DNA from: UBA7359 sp964523895
GTDB taxonomy: Bacteria > Pseudomonadota > Gammaproteobacteria > Eutrophobiales > Eutrophobiaceae
Direction of reading: 5' to 3'
Assembly (NCBI GenBank): GCA_964523895.1
Contig: CAZGBJ010000002.1
Span: 62,001-126,000, forward strand
DNA length: 64,000 bases
Positions within the stretch are counted from its first letter, which is position 1, and every line of letters begins with the position of its first letter. The translations under genes were made by a program, and so were the position numbers. The notes under the pieces were generated by a model. That model did no database searches, was not told where the DNA came from, and saw only the letters and a list, made by a program, of their open reading frames with translations. Positions 55,991 to 64,000 of this stretch are shown one piece after another.

Positions 55991-56006
55991 TAAAGGTACG
56001 GAAGAT

Positions 56007-59000
56007 ATGAAACGGATAAATAAAGCTATTTTCTGTGGATTAATTTTAGGTTTAGCTTGTGGTCAAACTGCTTATGCGAATCCGACAGGTGCAACTTATG
56101 ATCCAAGTCAGGTCAGTATGGCTACACCTACTCCAAATACATTAGAGATTACTAATACCAATGGTGCGATTATTAATTGGCAACAGTTTTCTATTCAACA
56201 AAATGAAATTACTCGCTTCATTCAGTCAGGTGCGAATAGCGCTGTATTAAATCGTGTGACTGGTGGCAACCCCTCCTCTATTCTCGGGCAACTACTTTCT
56301 AATGGCCGTGTCTTTTTGATCAATCCGAATGGCATCGTCTTTGGTCCGAACTCAGTGATTGATACTGCAGGATTGATTGCCTCAACCCTGGACATGACCG
56401 ATGAAGATTTTATCAATCAAAATCTTAAGTTTCAGGGAGACAATGCAGCCGATATAAGTAACAAGGGTTATATAAAAGCCGGTGCTAATGGTGATGTCTT
56501 TTTAATTGCGCCGAATATAGAAAACAGCGGCATCATCGAAACTAACGGTGGTGAAATTATTTTAGCGGCAGGTGAGAGCGTCACCATTGCCAGTTTGGAT
56601 TCTGATCACATTGTATTTGATGTACAAGCACCGGAAAACGAAGTGGTTAATCTCGGTGAGATGATCACAAATGGTGGTGCAGCCAAGATGTTTGCCGGCA
56701 CCATTAAACACAATGGTTCCATTAATGCGAACAGTATCAGTGTTGATGCAAACGGCAACGTACAACTTTTTGCTAAGGCCGACATTGAAATCACCAACGA
56801 CGCAACGATTACTGCAAATGGGTCAAGCGGTGGCGAAATAAAAATAAAAAGCGACACGGGTACCGTTTGGAGCGCAGGTACGATTGAAGCCAAAGCCGAG
56901 GGTAAAGGAGGTAGTGTCCAATTACTCGGTGAGCGAGTTGCCTTACTAGATGATGCCAGTATTGATGTATCCGGTGAAACTGGTGGTGGTGAAGTATTAA
57001 TTGGTGGTGATTATCAAGGCAAAAATGACGAAGTTAAAAATGCCAAGCAAACCTATGTTGGTGAAGATACAACAATAACAGCGGATGCGATTACAAGTGG
57101 TGATGGTGGTAAAGTTATCGTTTGGGCAGATGAAACTGCACAAATACACGGCGATATCTCAGCCAAAGGTGGAAGTGAATCAGGTAATGGCGGTTTTGTT
57201 GAAACCTCAGCAAAAGAAAATCTTCAGATAACTAAAACACCTGATGTAACTGCACCAAATGGTCAGGGTGGTGAATGGCTTATCGATCCGAATAATATTG
57301 ATATTGTGGCAGGTGGTGGTAACACAAATATCAATGCCGTTGATCCTTTTGTATCAACAGCGGATGGTGCACAACTTGGTGTTGATCTCATTGAGGCAGC
57401 ATTGAGTGGTGGTGTCAGTGTCAGTGTCACCACCGCTGCAGGTGGTGCTGAGCTTGGTAATATAAACCTGAATACTATATTAGAACTGGATGATACGGGT
57501 GGTCCAGCAACCAACACACTAACCCTGAGTGCCCACAACGATATTAATATTAATAGTGCCATTGTTGATACCACACCAGGTGGGCAAACACTTAATCTCA
57601 CATTAATCGCAGATAGCGATTCATCAATTGGTGGTGTTATTAATATCAACGCTGATATCGATACTAATGGTGGATTGATTGATGCACAAAGCGCGGGTGC
57701 GGGTGTAATTTCGTTTAATGCGGCCTCATCCACAATTAATAGTAATCTTAATGCAACAACATTAAACATAGACGGTACAGACAACGTCAGTTTTAATGGC
57801 ACCACCAGTACCAATACACTTTCTCTCACGGGCAGCGGGACATTAAATGGCACGGGTAACGTGATAGTAACGGGAGATGGAACATCGGCAACGGATTTCA
57901 CATGGAGCGGTTCCAGTACGGTATCGGGTGTTGCATCCAGTGGCGTTTTTCTCACTACGGGGTCTAGTGTTGATACCAACACAACCACGGGAGTGACAAC
58001 CAGTCTGGATACCAGCACTAATAATTTGATTCTTGACGGAAGCAGCTGGACCAATAATGGCACTCTCACATGGTCCCTGATCTCTGGCGACAGTAGTTGG
58101 CGCGTGATCAATGCTTCGACGGTTAACAACGCTGGGGTTTTCAATATCACTACGGGTTCAGGTGCGAATGTCAGTCAAACCGGGGGAACGGTGGGAACAA
58201 TTAACAACTCGGGTATCCTTAATTACAGTTCCAGCGGATCCACCACCGACCGATTGGATATTCATAGCAATTTTAACAATACGGGAACGTTAAATGTGAA
58301 TGCGGGTTTTTTACAGATTGGTTCATCCGACTCTTCAGCTAGCGGAATCAGTTCTGGAAGCTTTGTTGTGGCCAGCGGAGCTATATTGGAGTTCCAGAAC
58401 GATGTGCAAACAATATCTGGAACCTTCAGTGGAACAGGTTCCGTACGAATAGCATCTGGCACCCTAAACCTTAATGCAGATAACACCATCGCTGATTTGA
58501 CCATGAGTGGAGGAACGTTACAGGGAACCGGGGATGTAACGGTAACAACCGCGATGTCGTGGAGTGGTGGGACGTTTGGCGGCACGGGAACGCTGACCAC
58601 GAACTCTGGCGTTACAACAACGATGGACGGAACTGCCGCTACCACTTTGGATCGTGACTGGACGAACAACGGCACGATCGATTGGACGACTACTTCGAGT
58701 CAAGATTTTACCATCAACAACACGTTGACCAATACCTCTACCGGCAACTTCAATTTGCAGAATACGGCTTCTGCCGCAGACATTGTCGGGAGCGGAACTA
58801 TAGATAATGCCGGTACGGTGACGGTGAATTTTACGGGTGGCGCCGATACTGATATTTTTCCGACCTTCAACAACACAGGCACGGTGACGGTCACTCAGGG
58901 CAATCTGGGAATCTTTGGAACAGGAACGGACACGGGAAGCTATACCGTAGCCAGCGGCGAAATCCTGACGTTTTCAAATTTCGTGACACGTGACCTGCAG

Positions 59001-61763
59001 GCGGGTTCGAGCATCACCGGCGCAGGGACGGTGTCCCTTGGCACGGGCACCCGCACCTTTGCCGGTACCTATAATATAACGGGGGTAACAAATCTCAATA
59101 ATGGCTCGAATAACTTTAATACGACAGCTTCAACAAATACGTTGATTCACACTGCTGGTATTTTAGGTGGCAGCGGCAGTTTAACGGTTAACAACACCTG
59201 GACACCGACATCGGGTGTGACGATAGATGGTAATCTGATAACGCCGAATACACCAGTCAGCTTTGGTACATTTACTATTAAAGGATCAGGTGCAATTACT
59301 TTGGGTGGTTCATTAACATTGAATAGTGGCACAACTGATATTGATCCAACATTGAATGTCACTGGTTTAACCACGATGAATAGCGGATCAACTTTAGACG
59401 GTACCAACACCTTATTTGCGAATGGTGGATTCAATGTTGCTGGATTTGGCGGTACATTAACCTGGGTTATCAATCGAGCTGTACAAATAGCTGGAGGCAC
59501 CTGGAATCCAAGTGCTGCAGGCAACCCAGCAACTAAACTGTTATCCGGTACAGGGTCAATTACTAATACGGGGACCTTAAATGCAACGGCAGGTTCCGGT
59601 TTTTCAACGTTTAATAATCGTTTACGCGTAGCAGTACCGTTTACAAATAACGGTATTGTTAATAAAAACACCAGTACTGATCGCGTTGACTTTGAGAATA
59701 CATTTAATAATAACGGTACTATCAATACTAATGATTCTGCAAAAGAACTTCTATTGAGTGGTGGTGGTACGCATACTGGTACATTTAGTGGTAGTGGTTT
59801 TCTCGATCTCGCTGGCGGTCATACCTTTAATACAGGTACAGTTTTTAATGGTTCGGGCAATGTTGAATTCTCTGGTGGTACCAATACGTTTAATGCGGGT
59901 ACTTACAATATTACTGGTCAGACTCTTCTAACCGGCGGTACAACAACATTCGATGCTTCATTGAATTCGTCCTCATTATCTATTGGAAGTGGTACATTGG
60001 ATGGCACAGGTAACTTCAACATATCAGGATCAACCATATTAAATAATGCTGGGACTATTGGCGGCACAGGTATCTTGTTTGCGAATGGTGGGTTTAATGT
60101 TTCTGGTTTTGGTGGTGGTTTAACCTGGTTCGTCAATCGCGATGTGCAAATGGCGGGGGGTAGTTGGAATCCTTCACATTCCGGTAACCCGGCAACGAAG
60201 CTCTTGTCTGGTTCCGGGTCAATCACGAATACGGGTACCTTGAATGTAACAGCGGGGTCGGGATTTTCAACCTTTAATAACCGTTTACGCGTTGCAGTAG
60301 CGTTTACCAATAATGGTATTGTGAACAAAAATACCAGTAATGATCAGGTTGATTTTGAAAGTACATTTAACAATAACGGTACGGTTAATGCCAATGATGC
60401 TGCCAAGCCATTGCGCCTTACAGGTGGCGGCACACATACTGGCACGTTCAACAATACTGCAGCGCTCGTATTTGATGGTGGCATACATAATCTTGATGAC
60501 GGTGCGTTACTAACGGGTGGCGGAACCTATTTTTATACGGCTGGAAATTTAAATGCGATTGGTACGGGTGCTGGAGCAACACTTGATACCGGAGCGACGT
60601 TAACTGTTAACGGTGGTCGTACCTTGGGTGGTGCCGGGAAACTTTCAAATAACGGTACACTTGTTTTTAATAGCGGTAGTCTGAGTGCCGATTTAATTAA
60701 TAACAATATGGTTCAATTTACTGGCGGTACTAATAATATCAATTCAGGTTCTGATGTCAGTGGAGGAGGTGATATCGCATTTACCGGTGGGACGACTACT
60801 TTTGCTGCAGGTTCAACTTACACCATCAGTGGCGATACTGGTATCAATGGTGGTGATGCGGTTTTTAATATTAATGCTATTACTAATTCCTTAACTCATG
60901 CAGCCGGGTCGTTTGGAGGTGGTAGTAGTGGCGATATCACAACATCAACCTGGATGCCAACCAGTGGTGTCACACTGAATGATATTGACCTGATACTTGC
61001 TGCAAATGGCACAAACACACTTACGGGTATTACTGTTAACTCTGCGGGTACGGCTACGGTCACTAATCAGGGTTCGTTAACCGTAAACGGTAGTACCATT
61101 GCTTCGAACTTTACTAATACCGGTACATTTAATGTTAGCGGATCTTTAAATAATCTATCAGGTACCGCGACACAGTCTGCTGGTAGTTTTATATTAGGTG
61201 CGGGGTCAGATATCACAACTGCAAACTTGAACGTGGTTGGTGGAACATTAACAGGTACAGGTACACTTAATGGTAGTGTTAATAACTCGGGCGGCACACT
61301 CGCTGCGGGTAGTTCGCCAGGTACGTTAATTATTGGTGGTAATTATATTCAAGGTGCCGGTGGAACCTTCCTTGCTGAACTCGCTGGTACAGCTGTCGCT
61401 GGAACGGATTACGATTTATTATCTGTCGGCGGCACAGCTTCATTAGCAGGAACCTTAGATATTCAGTTGTTTGGTGGATTTAACGGTAATGTCGGCGATC
61501 AATTCGACATCATTCAATCTACAGGCGCAGTAAGTGGTGACTTTACGACTGTGACTGTGCCTACTACACATACGTTTACCAATACACCACTTGCTAATTC
61601 TTATCAGATTGAGATAGCAACAGTTTCATCTGGCACTACAACTGTTAATGCTACGGATGATATTGTTGTACTGGATGATTTTCAGGATCAACTGACGGTG
61701 ATCTTTGTTGATCCAGATTCAAATGAAGAAGACGAAGAGAAAAAAGATCTCGCGTGTCGATAG
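56007..61763 (+). CDS. TpsA two-partner secretion exoprotein (filamentous-haemagglutinin-like)
   Basis: 1918 residues from the ATG at 56007 behind GGAAG. Signal peptide (INKAIFCGLILGLACGQTAY, cleavage near AYA-NP), then the TPS secretion domain (about 30-270; GNPSSILGQLLSNGRVFLIN and PNGIVFGPNSVIDTAGLIAS). The rest is a long beta-helix built from Asn/Gly/Thr-rich repeats such as NNTGTLNV, with an internal duplication of about 124 residues and a stretch of higher GC. The end has TLAAGSSPGTLIIGGNYIQG and an acidic tail, DSNEEDEEKKDLACR. Probably a large surface adhesin exported by the TpsB upstream. Confidence 0.93.
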   Translation: MKRINKAIFCGLILGLACGQTAYANPTGATYDPSQVSMATPTPNTLEITNTNGAIINWQQFSIQQNEITRFIQSGANSAVLNRVTGGNPSSILGQLLSNGRVFLINPNGIVFGPNSVIDTAGLIASTLDMTDEDFINQNLKFQGDNAADISNKGYIKAGANGDVFLIAPNIENSGIIETNGGEIILAAGESVTIASLDSDHIVFDVQAPENEVVNLGEMITNGGAAKMFAGTIKHNGSINANSISVDANGNVQLFAKADIEITNDATITANGSSGGEIKIKSDTGTVWSAGTIEAKAEGKGGSVQLLGERVALLDDASIDVSGETGGGEVLIGGDYQGKNDEVKNAKQTYVGEDTTITADAITSGDGGKVIVWADETAQIHGDISAKGGSESGNGGFVETSAKENLQITKTPDVTAPNGQGGEWLIDPNNIDIVAGGGNTNINAVDPFVSTADGAQLGVDLIEAALSGGVSVSVTTAAGGAELGNINLNTILELDDTGGPATNTLTLSAHNDININSAIVDTTPGGQTLNLTLIADSDSSIGGVININADIDTNGGLIDAQSAGAGVISFNAASSTINSNLNATTLNIDGTDNVSFNGTTSTNTLSLTGSGTLNGTGNVIVTGDGTSATDFTWSGSSTVSGVASSGVFLTTGSSVDTNTTTGVTTSLDTSTNNLILDGSSWTNNGTLTWSLISGDSSWRVINASTVNNAGVFNITTGSGANVSQTGGTVGTINNSGILNYSSSGSTTDRLDIHSNFNNTGTLNVNAGFLQIGSSDSSASGISSGSFVVASGAILEFQNDVQTISGTFSGTGSVRIASGTLNLNADNTIADLTMSGGTLQGTGDVTVTTAMSWSGGTFGGTGTLTTNSGVTTTMDGTAATTLDRDWTNNGTIDWTTTSSQDFTINNTLTNTSTGNFNLQNTASAADIVGSGTIDNAGTVTVNFTGGADTDIFPTFNNTGTVTVTQGNLGIFGTGTDTGSYTVASGEILTFSNFVTRDLQAGSSITGAGTVSLGTGTRTFAGTYNITGVTNLNNGSNNFNTTASTNTLIHTAGILGGSGSLTVNNTWTPTSGVTIDGNLITPNTPVSFGTFTIKGSGAITLGGSLTLNSGTTDIDPTLNVTGLTTMNSGSTLDGTNTLFANGGFNVAGFGGTLTWVINRAVQIAGGTWNPSAAGNPATKLLSGTGSITNTGTLNATAGSGFSTFNNRLRVAVPFTNNGIVNKNTSTDRVDFENTFNNNGTINTNDSAKELLLSGGGTHTGTFSGSGFLDLAGGHTFNTGTVFNGSGNVEFSGGTNTFNAGTYNITGQTLLTGGTTTFDASLNSSSLSIGSGTLDGTGNFNISGSTILNNAGTIGGTGILFANGGFNVSGFGGGLTWFVNRDVQMAGGSWNPSHSGNPATKLLSGSGSITNTGTLNVTAGSGFSTFNNRLRVAVAFTNNGIVNKNTSNDQVDFESTFNNNGTVNANDAAKPLRLTGGGTHTGTFNNTAALVFDGGIHNLDDGALLTGGGTYFYTAGNLNAIGTGAGATLDTGATLTVNGGRTLGGAGKLSNNGTLVFNSGSLSADLINNNMVQFTGGTNNINSGSDVSGGGDIAFTGGTTTFAAGSTYTISGDTGINGGDAVFNINAITNSLTHAAGSFGGGSSGDITTSTWMPTSGVTLNDIDLILAANGTNTLTGITVNSAGTATVTNQGSLTVNGSTIASNFTNTGTFNVSGSLNNLSGTATQSAGSFILGAGSDITTANLNVVGGTLTGTGTLNGSVNNSGGTLAAGSSPGTLIIGGNYIQGAGGTFLAELAGTAVAGTDYDLLSVGGTASLAGTLDIQLFGGFNGNVGDQFDIIQSTGAVSGDFTTVTVPTTHTFTNTPLANSYQIEIATVSSGTTTVNATDDIVVLDDFQDQLTVIFVDPDSNEEDEEKKDLACR
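57990..59075 (+). other. High-GC patch inside the tpsA gene
   Basis: Lines sampled by hand reach 58% GC (58621-58680) and about 67% (58981-59040), while the flanking beta-helix text and the genome average are near 40%. The reading frame continues unbroken and the protein repeats are of the same style. The boundaries are approximate. Confidence 0.7.
59418..60453 (+). repeat. Internal duplication in tpsA, two 373-base copies
   Basis: Copy A spans about 59418-59790 and copy B about 60081-60453, exactly 663 bases apart and without gaps between them. The protein copies share NGGFNV-GFGG-LTW, WNPS--GNPATKLLSG-GSI, TAGSGFSTFNNRLRVAV and FTNNGIVNKNTS. DNA identity is high but not complete, so the duplication is not brand new. 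Confidence 0.9.
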
Positions 61764-61766
61764 TTA

Positions 61767-62207
61767 TTAACAATTTTCTTTTATGTATTTTTCGCGTTTA
61801 TCTTCTTCGGCTTTGCGTTCTTTATCGGTATAAATTTTAGGGTTATTAGGATCGTCCGTTTCCTCGAATAAATGAGTAGAGTCTTTCATTTTTTTTAATT
61901 TCTTTTTCATGTCAGAGCACTCTTTTTCTTGTTTCTCTTTTTTCTCCTTCTCTTCATTTTGTGACGTAATTTTTTCGTCTCGTTCTTCCTGTATTACATT
62001 AAGTAATTTTTGCTGTCTTTCATAGCGCTCCTGATAATACTTATCTTGCTTAGGTGGGTTTTTAATTTTTATTTTATCGGCATCGTTCGTTGTCGGCTTA
62101 TCGCCATAGATTACCTTTCCATTTTCGTCGATCCATTTATAAACTTCAGAATAGGCAGTACTTACTTGGAGAAGCAGTAAGGTAATAAATAATAGTGTTT
62201 TATACAT
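61767..62207 (-). CDS. DUF4124-domain secreted protein
   Basis: 146 residues. Signal peptide (MYKTLLFITLLLLQVSTAYS) and a DUF4124 domain right after it (EVYKWIDENGKVIYGDKPTT), then a highly charged coiled coil (about 50-125) with two Cys (KECSDMKKK and the C-terminal KENC). DUF4124 proteins are common, small, periplasmic and unassigned. It converges on tpsA with a 3-base gap and lies 28 bases after the HDOD gene on the same strand. Confidence 0.85.
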   Translation of the reverse strand: MYKTLLFITLLLLQVSTAYSEVYKWIDENGKVIYGDKPTTNDADKIKIKNPPKQDKYYQERYERQQKLLNVIQEERDEKITSQNEEKEKKEKQEKECSDMKKKLKKMKDSTHLFEETDDPNNPKIYTDKERKAEEDKREKYIKENC

Positions 62208-62235
62208 AGTTCCTTTCTAGGCATAAATAATTGAA

Positions 62236-63657
62236 TCAGGCTACTTTTTTTACGATATCCTTTTTTGTTAGAGTAGACTCTATCGCTGTCTTGAGTTCGG
62301 TGCAAACTAATTTAAATGATTGTAGTTCGCTAGTTGCTAATTTCTTGTTAGATTCTCCATGGTCGACGTAAAAACACCCGGTTACTCTATTGTTTATGTA
62401 AAATGAATTTACAATGATAGTTGCTGATGATTTCATTGGTCGTAATGCACTGGGAAGCATTTCTATGAATTTATGCTGGTTTTTTGAATTAATACAGAGT
62501 GTTTGTTCTTTTTTTAATAATTGACGAAAAAGTTTATTTAATTCAATCGAGATCTTTAATTGTTTAAGATTTGGAAGATTATTATCCAGTGATTGAAATT
62601 TTACATTCAGGCATTTTTCATTTGTATCAAACGACATAAAGAGTACACGCGAGAATCCTATACCTTCTTTCATGGCTTTTATCGAAATTTCTATAAGTTC
62701 GCGTGCTGATTTAGCTGGATTATTCGAACGGAGTAATTTCATGCAATCTGGAAAAATTGTATTTTCGGGCGCTTCAATTTCTTTCGGCTCCTTTTTAATG
62801 GATGACGGATAGCTCATCATCATCAGTAATAGAGGTTGATAAGGCAGATACTGTTGACTATGTCGAATGGTATTAATAATAACCCGATTTATTTCTCCCG
62901 CTGTCTGGTTTGCCGGAATACGAATATATTCTGCGATACGGTCGATCAACTCTTCAGGGTAGTGAATTGATGAATGAGTAACTATTTGATGCATCAGTTC
63001 TGTTGTAAGTAGTATCCCGGTTATTTTGGGATTATGGTGTTTGCCGGAATAGCTTTCACAAATTAATTCAGGTAGTTTCCAGTTTTTAGCCAGGGACTCT
63101 GATATTTCATCCAGACTGTTACCAAGCAATTCTTTTTCCTTACTTATATAATTTTCACTCTCTGAAAAATATAATTCTTCCACTTGTCTGGCCTTTTCAG
63201 AATCAACCAGATACAACATGAAGCTTAAAAAGCTATGATTTAAACCTGCGGTAAAGAGTTCATTGTTTTCAGATTCCTTTCTCAAAATAGACCACTGTTT
63301 CGCCATGCAGGCAATTTGATGTTGATAAGCATAGATGTGCAGTATTTTTGTTACGATTTTCTTATCCAGCACTTTTTCTAACTGTGGTAAGTCCGTCAGC
63401 ATCTTAGTCACAATGGGTATACTTATGAGAGAGATCGCATGAGAGAGAGTGGTGATTTCTTTTTTACTGGCACGGCCGGCATGGCGTAATAGTGACATCG
63501 AAAAACCCGGGTCTTGCATAGCAATATCAGTCAAGACATTAAACGTAATGTCTTGTTCGTTTTCTTGTAGTTCATAAAGTCTGTGTTTGCTCTGATACAA
63601 AACAGGTATTTCGCAATCGCTGAAGGCTTTTATCCAATGTGACAATGTATTAGCCAT
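62236..63657 (-). CDS. HDOD-GAF signalling protein
   Basis: 473 residues. N-terminal HDOD domain (about 8-210; FNVLTDIAMQDPGFSMSLLR, SHAISLISIPIVTKML and TAGLNHSFLSFMLYLVDS), without the His-Asp metal pair of active HD enzymes. A middle helical region and a C-terminal GAF-like domain (about 310-465, ARELIEISIKAMKEGIGFSR, VTGCFYVDHGESNKKL) follow. HDOD proteins act in regulation, often with c-di-GMP or two-component pathways; output here is unknown. It lies beside the TPS locus but on the opposite strand from tpsA. Confidence 0.85.
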   Translation of the reverse strand: MANTLSHWIKAFSDCEIPVLYQSKHRLYELQENEQDITFNVLTDIAMQDPGFSMSLLRHAGRASKKEITTLSHAISLISIPIVTKMLTDLPQLEKVLDKKIVTKILHIYAYQHQIACMAKQWSILRKESENNELFTAGLNHSFLSFMLYLVDSEKARQVEELYFSESENYISKEKELLGNSLDEISESLAKNWKLPELICESYSGKHHNPKITGILLTTELMHQIVTHSSIHYPEELIDRIAEYIRIPANQTAGEINRVIINTIRHSQQYLPYQPLLLMMMSYPSSIKKEPKEIEAPENTIFPDCMKLLRSNNPAKSARELIEISIKAMKEGIGFSRVLFMSFDTNEKCLNVKFQSLDNNLPNLKQLKISIELNKLFRQLLKKEQTLCINSKNQHKFIEMLPSALRPMKSSATIIVNSFYINNRVTGCFYVDHGESNKKLATSELQSFKLVCTELKTAIESTLTKKDIVKKVA

Positions 63658-63788
63658 ATCAATTTCACTTTGTTAGTCAGGAATAACCAGAGACTAGCGA
63701 GATTGTGTTTCAGTCCAGCATGCGCCTCTGTCTTAAAGGTTATCGGGAGAAAATGGGTAAATCTTGAGTAACTTGGTAGAAAATAAGA

Positions 63789-63812
63789 GGGCAGAAGGAA
63801 TCTGCCCCCTGG
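63789..63812 (-). terminator. Intrinsic terminator after the ferredoxin gene
   Basis: On the minus strand GGGCAGA-TTCCT-TCTGCCC forms a 7-bp GC-rich stem (63789-63807), followed by TCTTATTTTCT. It lies 16 bases after the stop of the ferredoxin gene. Confidence 0.75.
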
Positions 63813-63822
63813 AATAATCGTG

Positions 63823-64000
63823 TTAGCGTTCGAGGTGCTCTAGTTTACCGCTCTTGTCTTTCCACTCATCTGCATCTTCAGGCGCCGGTTTCATTTCGTT
63901 AATAACCGGCCAATCCCTTGATAATTCAGCATTTAATTCGATGAAGCTCTGATTATCTTCAGGCACATCTTCATCCGCCATAATGGCTTCAACCGGACAT
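63823..64000 (-). CDS. fdxA: 7Fe/4Fe-type ferredoxin, C-terminal part (FdxA-like)
   Basis: Open from the window edge to a TAA at 63823-63825. The visible 58 residues begin CPVEAIMADEDVPEDNQSFI, the end of a second cluster motif and the start of the FdxA C-terminal extension, and finish with DEWKDKSGKLEHLER. This LNAELSRDWPVI--MK pattern is typical of the 107-residue FdxA ferredoxin of gamma- and betaproteobacteria. The N-terminus and three cluster cysteines lie beyond the window. Confidence 0.88.
   Translation of the reverse strand, partial: CPVEAIMADEDVPEDNQSFIELNAELSRDWPVINEMKPAPEDADEWKDKSGKLEHLER

Noticed and set aside
57263..58150. Long minus-strand open frame (295 codons) opposite tpsA, and similar ones at 58262-58675, 59147-59725 and 59918-60328
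   Set aside because: They are Val/Pro/Leu-rich mirror images of Thr/Gly/Asn codon repeats on the plus strand. No ribosome sites, domains or independent codon signal.

Overview
The window is an AT-rich (roughly 40% GC by eye) chromosomal segment of a non-enteric gammaproteobacterium. The evidence is the gene order leuB-asd-fimV-truA-trpF-trpB-trpA-accD-folC-dedD-cvpA-purF, the yip1-mpl pair, FimV itself, a GTG-started RppH and a TTG-started Nth. No rRNA, tRNA, CRISPR array, prophage or transposase gene was found. I cannot name the genus.

Layout. 1-515: end of a HigB/HigA-type toxin-antitoxin pair. 544-2928 (minus): dapC-dapD-yffB, lysine/diaminopimelate synthesis. 2929-3312: repeat-rich spacer. 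3313-4203: EamA transporter. 4444-19262 (plus): leuB, asd, a FimV N-domain mini-protein, fimV, truA, trp genes, accD, folC, dedD-like, cvpA, purF. 19321-21811 (minus): phaA-phaB-phaR for polyhydroxyalkanoate metabolism, with two palindromes upstream that look like operators. 21997-22905: LysR regulator. 23136-28806 (minus): sucA-sucB-lpdA, divergent from gltA-mdh (29114-31442). 31443-32402: terminator, repeats and a ParE-type toxin-antitoxin pair. 32465-40302: housekeeping genes (HAD phosphatase, rppH, nspC, yip1, mpl, LON-domain protein, FAH hydrolase, an orphan RsxE-like protein, nth).

40392-61763 is the most unusual part: a dense signalling and secretion locus. A plus-strand cassette (DUF1841 protein, GAF-SpoIIE phosphatase, RsbW-like kinase, STAS antagonist, CHASE2 adenylate cyclase) converges on a minus-strand cassette (NarL-type regulator, 7TMR-DISM histidine kinase, CHASE2 Ser/Thr kinase, PP2C phosphatase, FHA protein). 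The minus arm is divergent from a two-partner secretion set: a TpsB pore, a secreted protein with two FecR domains, an inverted brnT-brnA toxin-antitoxin pair, and a 1918-residue TpsA exoprotein. My inference, not shown by sequence alone, is that envelope sensing through two CHASE2 receptors, reversible Ser/Thr phosphorylation, cAMP and a two-component system together control a secreted adhesin.

61767-64000: a DUF4124 protein, an HDOD-GAF signalling protein and the 3' end of a ferredoxin gene.
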